From assembly GCF_030580955.1 (NCBI RefSeq), contig NZ_JAUQON010000018.1, forward strand, positions 1 to 59,631: a DNA stretch of 59,631 bases, read 5' to 3'. Both the position numbers and the translations under genes were made by a program. Of this stretch, positions 42,878-50,219 are shown one piece after another (position 1 is the first letter of the stretch; each line of letters opens with the position of its first letter). Below the pieces are notes generated by a model. That model was not told the DNA's origin and searched no databases. It saw nothing but the letters and a program-made list of their open reading frames with translations. The stretch is from Hymenobacter convexus (lineage in GTDB: Bacteria; Bacteroidota; Bacteroidia; Cytophagales; Hymenobacteraceae).

Positions 42878-43294
42878 ATGCCCAAACTTAGCAGCGTGCT
42901 GCTGGTGGACGATGACCCGACCAGCAATTTCCTCAACGAGCGCCTGCTCAAGCGCCTTGATACGGCCGAGCACATTCTGGTGGCCGCCAACGGCCAGGAA
43001 GCCCTCGCTGAGCTGCACCGCGCCAGCAGCGGCCCGCAGCCCAGCTATCCCGCGCTCATTTTGCTCGATATTCAGATGCCCATCATGAACGGCATCGAGT
43101 TTTTGCACGCTTTCCAGCTGCTGCCCCCGGCCCAGCGGCACGCCACCACCGTGGTGGTGCTCACCACCTCCATGGATGCACGCGACCTCACCCACCTCGA
43201 CCAACTGCCCGCCGCCGGCCGCATCAACAAGCCCCTGACGCCCGAAAAGCTCGACGCGGTGCTCCAGATGCACTACCAGCGCCAGCACTGCTAA
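42878..43294 (+). CDS. Single-domain response regulator (CheY-like)
   Basis: This 138-residue receiver-only protein has the acidic triad in VDDDPTS, phosphoacceptor D64 in LLDIQMPIMNG, a Thr in VVVLTTS and the conserved Lys in RINKPLTPEKL. There is no output domain, so it probably acts by protein contacts or in a phosphorelay. Spacing of 9 nt from the multi-PAS kinase makes that its likely partner. This kinase/receiver arrangement is common in Cytophagales. Confidence 0.92.
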   Translation: MPKLSSVLLVDDDPTSNFLNERLLKRLDTAEHILVAANGQEALAELHRASSGPQPSYPALILLDIQMPIMNGIEFLHAFQLLPPAQRHATTVVVLTTSMDARDLTHLDQLPAAGRINKPLTPEKLDAVLQMHYQRQHC

Positions 43295-43850
43295 AACGCC
43301 GGCGCGGCCTTTAAAAGAAGCATTGGGCTGCAGGCAGGCCATGCATAGCCGCGCGTGGGGGGAATTATGATTTAGGGCAATCAGGAAAGAAGCTGGGTAG
43401 CAGTCATGGGCTTAGGCGGGCCTGACTGCTGACTGTGCCCAACAATTGCACCAGGCGCACCCGAAACGCCGGACACCGTACAGCTCGTTGCCAATACGCT
43501 GGCAATCCCAGCCAGCTGCCTCAGAAAAGCCTGTTGCAACGCGGGGAAGCACCCAGATAAAAAAAGTTTTTTCCGCCTGTAACGTTCCCTTTCAGCGGCG
43601 GTATCCACATTCGAAAGCTCCCAGGCAACCCACCGCCTAGCAGGCGCATCTTTCTGCCAGCTCCCGCATTTCACTGCCCTCGCTCCCGCTACCCGCGTTC
43701 TGCACTACCTGCCCCGCCAGCCCAAACGCCACCGCCTGACCACCCAAATCAGAACCAAGCGAATTATTTGAAATTTTTTATAAAAAATTTCTCGCTGATA
43801 ATCAACCAATAAGGGATTCATAATCATGAGAAGAGAACCCTAATTGAAAC
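43295..43850. other. Intergenic region without a convincing gene
   Basis: About 550 bp lie between the receiver gene and the promoter of the next gene. One minus-strand frame (43381-43674, 97 codons) and one plus-strand frame are open but have low-complexity, non-protein-like composition. A poly-A/poly-T step (AAAAAAAGTTTTTTCCGCC near 43560) is the most notable local feature. The 43770-43850 stretch is AT-rich. Confidence 0.5.
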
Positions 43851-43856
43851 AGTACC

Positions 43857-43886
43857 TTGTTTTACAAAGTACCTACCATACATTTG
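43857..43886 (+). promoter_or_regulatory. Bacteroidota promoter: TTG, 19 nt, TACATTTG
   Basis: TTG at 43857-43859 is followed after exactly 19 nt by TACATTTG at 43879-43886, which is the -33/-7 arrangement of the Bacteroidota primary sigma factor. It lies 123 nt before the ATG at 44010. Confidence 0.75.
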
Positions 43887-43941
43887 TACTGTTCGTCGCC
43901 CAGTACTATAAGCCACACCGCTTCTCCTGCTCCCTACCCCG

Positions 43942-44001
43942 CCTTTTTTCTGCAAAACCTCACCTTTTTTCTGCAAAATTTTCACCCTCACCTTTTTTCT
44001 G
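43942..44001 (+). repeat. Pyrimidine-rich repeat in a 5' leader
   Basis: CCTTTTTTCTGCAAAA occurs at 43942-43957 and 43963-43978, and CCTTTTTTCTG occurs again at 43991-44001. They fall between the promoter and the ATG of the next gene, so they would be in its mRNA leader. Confidence 0.75.
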
Positions 44002-44009
44002 TAAGTACC

Positions 44010-44480
44010 ATGAAAACCTCCCTCAACCTCCGCACTGCCCAGCAACTGACGGGCACCACCACCTCCCGCGTTGCGGCTTCGGCCCCCTATCTGCGCGCTT
44101 TGTTGCTCGGCGGCCTGGCCGTGCTGGGCTGCGCCGGCTCGGCACTGGCCCAGGATGCCCCCTCCGTGAAAGCTAAACAAGCCAATGCCCAGGGCCTGTG
44201 GCTGACCGTTGAAAACCCCGCTCAGCAGCGCATGCAGCTGCAAGTGGTGTCGCTGGCCCACAACGATTGCCTGGTGAACGAAGTGAACCGCCGCGCCTCC
44301 TACGGCAGCCAACTGAACTTCAAGGGCATGCCCGCCGGCCAATACGCCGTGCTGCTGCGCGTGGGCCGCGAGCAGTACCGCTACAACGTGGCCGTGCAGG
44401 ACAAGGCCGAAACCACTATTTCGGTGCGCGAGCTGACCACTGCCGACGCCCCAGCCATCGTGGCCTCGGCCACCCGCTAG
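44010..44480 (+). CDS. Small exported protein with T9SS-like fold context
   Basis: This 156-residue protein has a long N-terminal region and signal peptide (hydrophobic LRALLLGGLAVLGCAGSALA near 28-47). The mature part VKAKQANAQGLWLTVENPAQQRMQLQVV, followed by GMPAGQYAVLLRVGREQYRY, looks like a small beta-sandwich similar to the sheet domains of T9SS-secreted proteins, but it has no sorting domain. The ATG at 44010 is preferred because the leader upstream is pyrimidine repeats. It is preceded by a good promoter and followed by a GC-rich hairpin. Confidence 0.65.
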   Translation: MKTSLNLRTAQQLTGTTTSRVAASAPYLRALLLGGLAVLGCAGSALAQDAPSVKAKQANAQGLWLTVENPAQQRMQLQVVSLAHNDCLVNEVNRRASYGSQLNFKGMPAGQYAVLLRVGREQYRYNVAVQDKAETTISVRELTTADAPAIVASATR

Positions 44481-44525
44481 CCCCCACCCCGCGCACCGGT
44501 GCCCGCGACGAGGCCCGGTGCCGAG

Positions 44526-44589
44526 AGGCCGCGGCCCCTGACGACGTGATGCAGCCCGCCCTGCACCACGCCTTCAGGGGCCGCGGCCT
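44526..44589. terminator. GC-rich hairpin, possible terminator
   Basis: AGGCCGCGGCCCCTGA and TCAGGGGCCGCGGCCT are perfect inverted repeats of 16 bp separated by 32 bp. They lie between the convergent exported-protein and GlxA-type genes. A T run is absent, so termination is not certain. Confidence 0.5.
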
Positions 44590-44609
44590 TTGCACGCATT
44601 GGCCGGCGC

Positions 44610-45599
44610 CTAAGCCGCCAGCGCGGGCGCTTTGCGGCTGTACTTGTCGCGGTAGGCCAGCGGCGACACGCCCGTGATGCGCTTGAACAGCGTGCGGAAG
44701 GCCTTGGTATCGGAGTAACCCACCGAGTACATCACCTCGCTCACATTGTCCTGCGACGATTCGAGGCTGTTTTTGGCGGCTTCAATCTTCACGCGCTGCA
44801 CGTATTCGGCCACCGTGTTGCCGGTGGCTTTCTTGAAGCGGCGCTCGAAGTTGCGCCGGCTCAGGCAGCTCAGCGAGGCCAGCTCCTCGATGGACAGCTT
44901 GCCCGAAACGTGCTGCTCGATGAAGTTCTGGGCTTTTTTGATAGGTGCGTCGTCGTGCGCTTTCTGGCCCTGAAAAATGACGAAGGGCGACTGGCTGTGG
45001 CGCCCTATGTCAATTTGAAATACCTTGGCGCAGCACACGGCCACCTCGCGGCTCACGTGCTTCTCGATGAGGTAGAGCACCAAGTTGAGGTAGGAATAGG
45101 CCCCGCCGCTGCTGTAGAGGCCCTGCTCGTCGGTAATCATTTGCTCGGGCACGAGGTGCACGGCCGGGTACATGGCCGCGAAGGGCTGGGCGCCCAGCCA
45201 GTGTGTGGCGCACTTTTTCCCATCCATCAGCCCCGTGGCGGCCAGAATGAACGCCCCGAGGCACAAGCTGGCCACTTCGGCACCGGCCTGGTGCTGCCGC
45301 ACTATCCAGGGCAGAAAGGCTTGGTTGAGGGCCACGGCTTCGGCGAGGTCGCCGTGCGGAGCGGGAATGATAATGAGGTCGGTCCGGAAATCGGCATCGA
45401 TGGTGCGGTGGGCGTGCAGCGTGAACAGCCCGCCGTTGAAGGTTTTGTGCCGGGTGAGGCCTACCAGTTCAATGTGGAAGGCCGGCGGCTGGCCATGGCT
45501 CGCCATGAGGTCATTCACCTGGCTCAGCACCTTGTGCGGCCCCTCGATGCTGCCCACCACCGCGTCGCCGGCCGGCACCAGAATAGATACGTGCTTCAT
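44610..45599 (-). CDS. GlxA-family transcriptional regulator (DJ-1/PfpI plus AraC HTH)
   Basis: This 329-residue regulator has an N-terminal DJ-1/PfpI-like domain (about 1-190) with the nucleophile-elbow equivalent in ASLCLGAFILA and an IIIPAPHGD stretch. The C-terminal AraC HTH (about 215-315) is RRNFERRFKKATGNTVAEYVQRVKIE and ends with SPLAYRDKY. GlxA-type proteins sense unknown ligands and regulate neighbouring metabolic genes; the divergent DoxX/VOC/RibD-like run upstream is a candidate target. A TACATTTG box is seen on the minus strand right before its ATG. Confidence 0.88.
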   Translation of the reverse strand: MKHVSILVPAGDAVVGSIEGPHKVLSQVNDLMASHGQPPAFHIELVGLTRHKTFNGGLFTLHAHRTIDADFRTDLIIIPAPHGDLAEAVALNQAFLPWIVRQHQAGAEVASLCLGAFILAATGLMDGKKCATHWLGAQPFAAMYPAVHLVPEQMITDEQGLYSSGGAYSYLNLVLYLIEKHVSREVAVCCAKVFQIDIGRHSQSPFVIFQGQKAHDDAPIKKAQNFIEQHVSGKLSIEELASLSCLSRRNFERRFKKATGNTVAEYVQRVKIEAAKNSLESSQDNVSEVMYSVGYSDTKAFRTLFKRITGVSPLAYRDKYSRKAPALAA

Positions 45600-45604
45600 A
45601 GCGC

Positions 45605-45612
45605 CAAATGTA
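45605..45612 (-). promoter_or_regulatory. Bacteroidota-type -7 box on the minus strand
   Basis: CAAATGTA reads TACATTTG on the minus strand and ends 5 nt before the GlxA-type gene's ATG at 45599, which would give a nearly leaderless mRNA. Confidence 0.45.
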
Positions 45613-45740
45613 GGCAGAACGATGGCGCATTCAGCCCCCTAGTTGGGCGCAACTGCCCCCTTGCCCACCTAGTTTTTGCTAATACCTTTGCTAAACCAGT
45701 TAGGCAATCAAATTTTTAGCAATCGGACCACCTTCTGAAC

Positions 45741-45826
45741 GGTCATGCAGCGCGCAGCGAAGCATTTCGCGTGCTGTAAGTAATTAGTGGTGGCACGCGA
45801 GATGTCTCGGCTGCGCTCGACATGAC
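45741..45826. repeat. Degenerate, hybrid REP-like palindrome
   Basis: The right arm (GCACGCGAGATGTCTCGGCTGC) belongs to the ATCTCGCGTG subfamily, while the left arm (GGTCATGCAGCGCGCAGCGAAGC) has drifted or comes from another subfamily. It shows that arms can be mismatched, unlike in other copies. Confidence 0.75.
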
Positions 45827-45874
45827 GTCCCTACTTTCCAACATTTTCTCACCTCCTCAAACCCAACCAACGCC

Positions 45875-46312
45875 ATGAAACCACGCACCACCGCCCGCCT
45901 CTATTGGACGCTCACCATCCTATTCTGCCTCATGATGCTGGCCGACGGCGTGGCCGGCCTGCTCCACGAGCAAAACGGCGTGGCCGCGATGAAGGCGCTC
46001 GGCTTCCCGGTCTACATCATGGACATCACGGGCGCGGCCAAAATTCTGGGCGCGCTGGCCCTGCTTCAAAACAAGTACCGGACGCTCAAGGAATGGGCAT
46101 TTGCGGGCTTTGCCATCGACTTTATTGGCGCGGCGGCTTCGGTGGCATTCGCCGGCCTGGGCGCCGTGGGCACGCTGCCGGCGCTGGTGATGACGGCCGT
46201 GCTCTTCGGCATTTACTTTCTGTGGAAGCGCTACCTCGCCAGCCGCGCCCAAACGGCCAGCGCCGACGACACGGACGCTGCTTTTGCGACTCCGGCCGCG
46301 GCCACGCTGTAA
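45875..46312 (+). CDS. DoxX-like integral membrane protein
   Basis: This 145-residue protein has four hydrophobic segments (about 10-28, 50-68, 75-95, 100-120) and DoxX_2-like features such as PVYIMDITGAAKILGALALL near 45-64. The C-terminal 25 residues are an Ala/Thr/Asp-rich tail. DoxX-like proteins are often linked to redox or carbonyl stress genes, but no activity is known. It heads the plus-strand run that continues with VOC and RibD-like proteins, though a palindrome lies between it and the next gene. Confidence 0.82.
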   Translation: MKPRTTARLYWTLTILFCLMMLADGVAGLLHEQNGVAAMKALGFPVYIMDITGAAKILGALALLQNKYRTLKEWAFAGFAIDFIGAAASVAFAGLGAVGTLPALVMTAVLFGIYFLWKRYLASRAQTASADDTDAAFATPAAATL

Positions 46313-46335
46313 TTGGAATTCATGCTGAATTAGCC

Positions 46336-46466
46336 CGTCATGCTGAGCGCAGCCGAAGCATCTCTACCGCTTCGGCTGGCTTCCCTCTCCTTCGGGAGAG
46401 AGGTCGGGTGTGAGGCGCCACGTCAGAACGAAGCGGTAGAGATGCTTCGGCTGCGCTCAGCATGAC
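46336..46466. repeat. REP-like palindrome with a second repeat nested in its loop
   Basis: Standard arms (CGTCATGCTGAGCGCAGCCG and CGGCTGCGCTCAGCATGACG) enclose an unusually long loop that contains CCCTCTCCTTCGGGAGAGAGG and GTGTGAGGCGCC. That unit resembles the hairpin repeat at 132-188, so one mobile repeat appears to have inserted into another. Confidence 0.85.
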
Positions 46467-46521
46467 CGTTCTTTTTCTTTCTCATTCATTCGATAATCTT
46501 CTAACCCATCCCCCCAACCTC

Positions 46522-46947
46522 ATGGCTCTCCTCAGTCCTCACATCGCATTTCCCGGCGGCAAATGCCGCGAAGCCCTCTCTTTCTATCAGAGTTGCCTGG
46601 GTGGCGAGCTCAACCTGATGCGCGTCGGCGACACGGCCATGGCCGCGCAAATGCCCACCGAAGTTCAGGACCTGATTATGCACGGCACCCTGACCGCCGG
46701 CCCGCTGGTGCTCATGGCCTGCGACGCGCTGGACACCCGTCGCCCGTTTGCGCCCGGCAACAACATCGCCATGCTCCTGACCTGCAGCAGCGACGAGGAA
46801 ATCGACACCCTTTTTGCCAAGCTGGGCGAGGGTGGCACCGTCATGGACCCGCTGGAAATCATGTTCTGGGGCGGTAAGTTCGGCACGCTCATCGACCGGT
46901 TTGGGACTGAGTGGGTGCTCAGCTTCGACAATCCTACCTGCGGTTAA
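46522..46947 (+). CDS. PhnB-like VOC protein
   Basis: This 141-residue protein matches the PhnB/3-demethylubiquinone methyltransferase-like VOC group: ALLSPHIAFPGGKCREALSFY at the N terminus, AAQMPTEVQDLIMHGTLTAG near 40-60, and a C-terminal FGTLIDRFGTEW. These proteins bind small molecules or metals and mostly lack shown activity. The ATG at 46522 fits the family. The next gene starts 17 nt after its stop, so the two are likely co-transcribed. Confidence 0.85.
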   Translation: MALLSPHIAFPGGKCREALSFYQSCLGGELNLMRVGDTAMAAQMPTEVQDLIMHGTLTAGPLVLMACDALDTRRPFAPGNNIAMLLTCSSDEEIDTLFAKLGEGGTVMDPLEIMFWGGKFGTLIDRFGTEWVLSFDNPTCG

Positions 46948-46964
46948 TCACCTTTATATTCATT

Positions 46965-47495
46965 ATGAGCAAAGTAATTGCTGCCGAATACCTCACCCTC
47001 GATGGCGTGATGGAAAACCCGGCCTGGACCGCGCCCTACTTCAACGAAGAGTTGGGCGAGTTTCAGGGCGAATTGATGGCTTCGGCCGATGCCCTGCTGC
47101 TGGGGCGCGTGACGTACGAGGCCTTCGCCGGCGTGTGGCCCAACATGCCCGACGCGCCCGGCGCCGACATCATGAACCGGCTGCCCAAATACGTGGCCTC
47201 GCGCACGCTCCAAACGGCCGGATGGAACGCCGAAATCATGCAGGGCGACGTGGCCGCCACCGTGGCGCGCCTCAAGCAGGAGCCCGGCCACAACCTGCTC
47301 ATCTTCGGCAGCGGCCAGTTGGTGGAATACCTGCGCCAGCACGGCCTGATTGACACTTATCGTCTCATGGTTTTTCCACTGGTGCTGGGCGGCGGCCAGC
47401 GCCTGTTCACCACCGAAATCGGGTCCGATTTCAAGCTGGTATCGTCGCACACTACCAGCACGGGCGTGCTGGTGCTCACCTACGAGCGGGCCTGA
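46965..47495 (+). CDS. Dihydrofolate reductase-family (RibD C-terminal-like) protein
   Basis: This 176-residue protein belongs to the RibD_C/DHFR-like group: VIAAEYLTLDGVMENPAWT at the N terminus, LLLGRVTYEAFAGVWP near 44-60, and IFGSGQLVEYLRQHGLIDTYRL near 108-130. The family uses NADPH and includes many proteins of unknown substrate. The start is the ATG at 46965. It follows the PhnB-like gene closely. It is not the essential DHFR. Confidence 0.87.
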   Translation: MSKVIAAEYLTLDGVMENPAWTAPYFNEELGEFQGELMASADALLLGRVTYEAFAGVWPNMPDAPGADIMNRLPKYVASRTLQTAGWNAEIMQGDVAATVARLKQEPGHNLLIFGSGQLVEYLRQHGLIDTYRLMVFPLVLGGGQRLFTTEIGSDFKLVSSHTTSTGVLVLTYERA

Positions 47496-47552
47496 GCCGC
47501 GTGCCCCGGCGCCCAAAACGCCGGGGCACACAACAGCGGAGTGTGGGCAGGG

Positions 47553-47930
47553 CTAGTGCCGGCTGGGCAGGCCTAGGCGCTCCACGGTTTCGCCTTCGAA
47601 GTCGAATTCGATGAGAATGGCGGGCTCGTTGCCCACCACCCAGCCGTCGTGGCCCGGCGCGATGGCCACCGCCTGCGGGGCCACAAACTCCTCCACGGTC
47701 CCGTCGGCGTACTGGATGTTGAAGCGGCCGCTGGCCAGAAAACCCACGTGCGCGTGCGTGCACAAGGGCGTGCCCACGATGTCCTTCAGGTTTTTCGACC
47801 AGCGAAAACCGACGGGGTACACGATGCGCTTGACGCGGGCATTGCCCGTGGGCACGACGTCAACCTGCACGCCGCCGACTTCGCGGCGCGTGGCGCCCTT
47901 CATGGGGCCGAGGAGTGAAGAGTTTTCCAT
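47553..47930 (-). CDS. Cupin-domain protein
   Basis: This 125-residue protein is a single cupin. A metal site is plausible at THAHVGFLASGRFNI near residues 58-72 and PGHDGWVVG near 92-100, giving two or three histidines. There is no signal peptide. No pathway can be given. The gene stands between the RibD-like gene (convergent) and the lipoprotein gene downstream on the same strand as itself. Confidence 0.75.
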   Translation of the reverse strand: MENSSLLGPMKGATRREVGGVQVDVVPTGNARVKRIVYPVGFRWSKNLKDIVGTPLCTHAHVGFLASGRFNIQYADGTVEEFVAPQAVAIAPGHDGWVVGNEPAILIEFDFEGETVERLGLPSRH

Positions 47931-47952
47931 GCCCTAACCTACGCATTTTGCC

Positions 47953-48549
47953 CTACTTTTTCGCGGGCGCGGCCACCACCATGGTGTTGGCGGGCAGTGG
48001 GATTTCGCGCGAGGTTTCGAATTTGGCGGCTTCGGGATTGGTTTCGTCTACGCGGCGCTGCACCACGCGCAGGTGGCGGGCGTCGGGGTGCAGCACGGCC
48101 AGGTCCTGGCTGATGCCGGAGGCGGCATCGTAGCTGCGGAAGCCCATCAGCATGCCGTCGGGGAAGTTGGCGGCCTTGGCTTTGTCGCCGGTCACCATAT
48201 CCGGCTGATTGGGAAATTTGCCCAGGTCGATGTCGAGCGGCTGGCTGCCCTGCACCAGCAGACGGGCCAGTATGCGCGGGTGCTTGGGGTTGTCGGGGTT
48301 GTCGGTGGGCTTGAAGCGGAAGGCCACTTTCATGGTTTCGGCGGCCTTGAGCGCGGGCGCGGCGGTGGGTGCGGCGGCCGTAGCCGCGGCATCGGGCGCC
48401 GTACTGGTGGCCGCGTTGGCCGAGTCGACCGCAATGGGAGTAGCGGGGGCGGTGTCGGCGGTGTTGCTAGGCGTGGAAGTAGCGGGCGGGTTTTGGTTGC
48501 AGCCGGCCACCAGCAGGGCGGCGCTCAGGGCAAGAATAGCGGATTTCAT
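47953..48549 (-). CDS. Lipoprotein of unknown function
   Basis: This 198-residue protein has a lipobox with Cys17 in LLVAGCNQN, followed by a long Ala/Thr/Pro-rich linker (about 20-65) that should extend from the membrane. The folded part (about 70-195) has no family I know. The ATG at 48549 is used; a GTG one codon earlier is possible. It is followed at a short distance by the cupin gene on the same strand. Confidence 0.7.
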   Translation of the reverse strand: MKSAILALSAALLVAGCNQNPPATSTPSNTADTAPATPIAVDSANAATSTAPDAAATAAAPTAAPALKAAETMKVAFRFKPTDNPDNPKHPRILARLLVQGSQPLDIDLGKFPNQPDMVTGDKAKAANFPDGMLMGFRSYDAASGISQDLAVLHPDARHLRVVQRRVDETNPEAAKFETSREIPLPANTMVVAAPAKK

Positions 48550-48654
48550 CACAAAATGAATCAGGTGGTTGGCGTCGTAAGATTAAGCATAATTGCCGGC
48601 CAATGCTACATTTCTCCCTTCACCGCTGTGCCCCGTCATAGTGGGCTACCTGCA

Positions 48655-48692
48655 CAAAAAAGCCCCGCTACCAGGGCAGCGGGGCTTTTTCT
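48655..48692. terminator. Bidirectional rho-independent terminator
   Basis: AAAAAAGCCCCGCTACC and CAGCGGGGCTTTTTC form a strong stem with A and T flanks, after the small Tyr/Pro-rich gene on the minus strand. Confidence 0.82.
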
Positions 48693-48707
48693 TATTTTCA
48701 GCAAAGC

Positions 48708-48995
48708 TTACCAGCGGCGGCCATGACCACCAAAGCCGCGGCCCCGGTAGCCATACGGCCGGGGGGCGTAGTACACCGGGCGCGGCGCATAGTAAACGGG
48801 CGCGGGGGCGTAGTACACGGGGGGCGGCGGCACGGCGTACACCACGGGCGGGCGGGGCGGGTAGTAGCGGGGGCCGTAGTAAACGGGCGGCGGGTAGCCG
48901 ATGCCCACATTAACCCGAACCTGGGCGCTGGCCGCGTGGCTGCCGAGCAGCAACAGGCACAGGCCGAAAGCAAGAAACAATGATTTGGTCCGCAT
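48708..48995 (-). CDS. Small exported Tyr/Pro-rich protein
   Basis: This 95-residue protein has a signal peptide (about 1-24, ending ASAQ) and a mature part of repeats such as PPPVYYGPRYYPPRP and PVYYAPRP, then a Gly/Arg-rich tail. Such repeats suggest an extended, possibly matrix-associated polypeptide. No family is assigned, and similarity to eukaryotic Pro/Tyr-rich proteins would be compositional. Confidence 0.7.
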   Translation of the reverse strand: MRTKSLFLAFGLCLLLLGSHAASAQVRVNVGIGYPPPVYYGPRYYPPRPPVVYAVPPPPVYYAPAPVYYAPRPVYYAPRPYGYRGRGFGGHGRRW

Positions 48996-49088
48996 AATAC
49001 ATTGCGCCGAGGCGCGCTAGTGAATGAATGATGGAAGACAATTTACAAGCGTTAGACGAAAACGCCGGCACCAGGTTTAATGGTTCAG

Positions 49089-50084
49089 TTAAGGCAGCTG
49101 GATGCGGTAGGTGACATCGGTGGCGCCCCCGAAAATACCGTAGCCGCTGCGCACGTTGGAGGCCAGCGGCGCGGGCTCGGCGAAGGGGTTGCCGTCGCTG
49201 TCGTAGTAGCGGCGGCGCGAGAGGTAGAAGTCGTAAGCTTCTTTGGTGATGCTGCTCACGTACACTTCCATATAGCCCGGCTGCGGGCAGTTTGGGCCGG
49301 ACGGGTAGCAGCTGCTGTAGTAGCGCACGTCGGCATTGAGGGCAATGCGCTGGCCGTTGGCGTCGGTGTCGGCGAAGGGATAAAGGCTGTATTGCTGGCG
49401 CGGGCTGGACAGCTGGAACTGCCCGATGCTGCCGGCGGTGTTGCTTTGGCTATCGTAGTCCACATCGACCGGGCTCCAGTTGCCGGGGTTGCCCTGCCGG
49501 TCGAGCAGGCGGGCGAAGGCCAGGTAATAGTTGGCCGTGGCGGGGTCGTCGCGCAGCACCACGCTCAAACGGCCCGTGGACTGGCCGTAGTTGGCGTTGG
49601 CCACGGACCGGGGTACATAGGTGGCGCTTTCGATGACGGCCGGCGCGGGCAGCGTGAGGGTACTTTCGGCCGTTTCGAAGCCCGGCAGGGTGGCGCGAAG
49701 CGTGTAGGCCTGGCCCACCTGCGGCCGGAAGCCCAGCACCGGCCGGTAGTAGCCAGGCTGGCCGTAGTAGCCATACTGCGGGTTGCCGCCGGTGAGGATG
49801 GGCCGGTAGCGCTCCACCACGGCACCGGCCGCGTTGCGCAGTTCCACGGTGGCATCGGCGCGGCCACCCAGCTGGCTGGTGTCGAACACGCGCTGGCTGT
49901 TGCTGATGTACAGCTGCCGCCCGCCATACAGCTCGGCAAATGACGAATCCGGCGGCCCGGGTGTGAGGGTGTAGGTGAGGGCCACGCGGGGCGTGTGCGG
50001 CGGCTCGGGCAGGTCCACAGCGGTTTCGCAGCCGGCGAGGCCGGCCGTGGCGAGGAGCAGGGCGGGAAGGATGAGGTTCTTCAT
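49089..50084 (-). CDS. DUF4249 lipoprotein
   Basis: This 331-residue protein has a lipobox with Cys19 in GLAGCETAVDLP, which is typical of DUF4249, and Ig-like beta-rich segments throughout (ADATVELRNAAGAVVERYRP near 78). DUF4249 genes usually follow a TonB-dependent receptor gene, as here, and may act as its surface partner in the manner of SusD, though that has not been shown. The ATG at 50084 is chosen; codons further upstream come from a palindrome (DASTALSMT). Confidence 0.87.
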   Translation of the reverse strand: MKNLILPALLLATAGLAGCETAVDLPEPPHTPRVALTYTLTPGPPDSSFAELYGGRQLYISNSQRVFDTSQLGGRADATVELRNAAGAVVERYRPILTGGNPQYGYYGQPGYYRPVLGFRPQVGQAYTLRATLPGFETAESTLTLPAPAVIESATYVPRSVANANYGQSTGRLSVVLRDDPATANYYLAFARLLDRQGNPGNWSPVDVDYDSQSNTAGSIGQFQLSSPRQQYSLYPFADTDANGQRIALNADVRYYSSCYPSGPNCPQPGYMEVYVSSITKEAYDFYLSRRRYYDSDGNPFAEPAPLASNVRSGYGIFGGATDVTYRIQLP

Positions 50085-50105
50085 TTCGTAGTTGGGTCTT
50101 ATCGG

Positions 50106-50202
50106 GCCGGTCATGCTGAGCGCAGTCGAAGCATCTCTACTGCGGAAGCGTATCATTTACTATTGCGGCAGAGATGCTTCGACTGCGCTCAGCATGACCG
50201 GC
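50106..50202. repeat. REP-like palindrome, GTCATGCTGAGCGCAGTCGAAGC subfamily
   Basis: The arms GCCGGTCATGCTGAGCGCAG and CTGCGCTCAGCATGACCGGC are perfect complements. It lies between the receptor and DUF4249 genes and could reduce read-through to the second gene. Confidence 0.9.
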
Positions 50203-50219
50203 CTCTTTCATATCACAGA

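Noticed and set aside
43381..43674. 97-codon minus-strand frame between the receiver gene and the next promoter
   Set aside because: No family resemblance, no clear start context, and composition like random high-GC sequence; noted only as intergenic.
44526..44589. GC-rich inverted repeat as a riboswitch
   Set aside because: It lies after two convergent genes and has no conserved loop; a terminator role is more likely.
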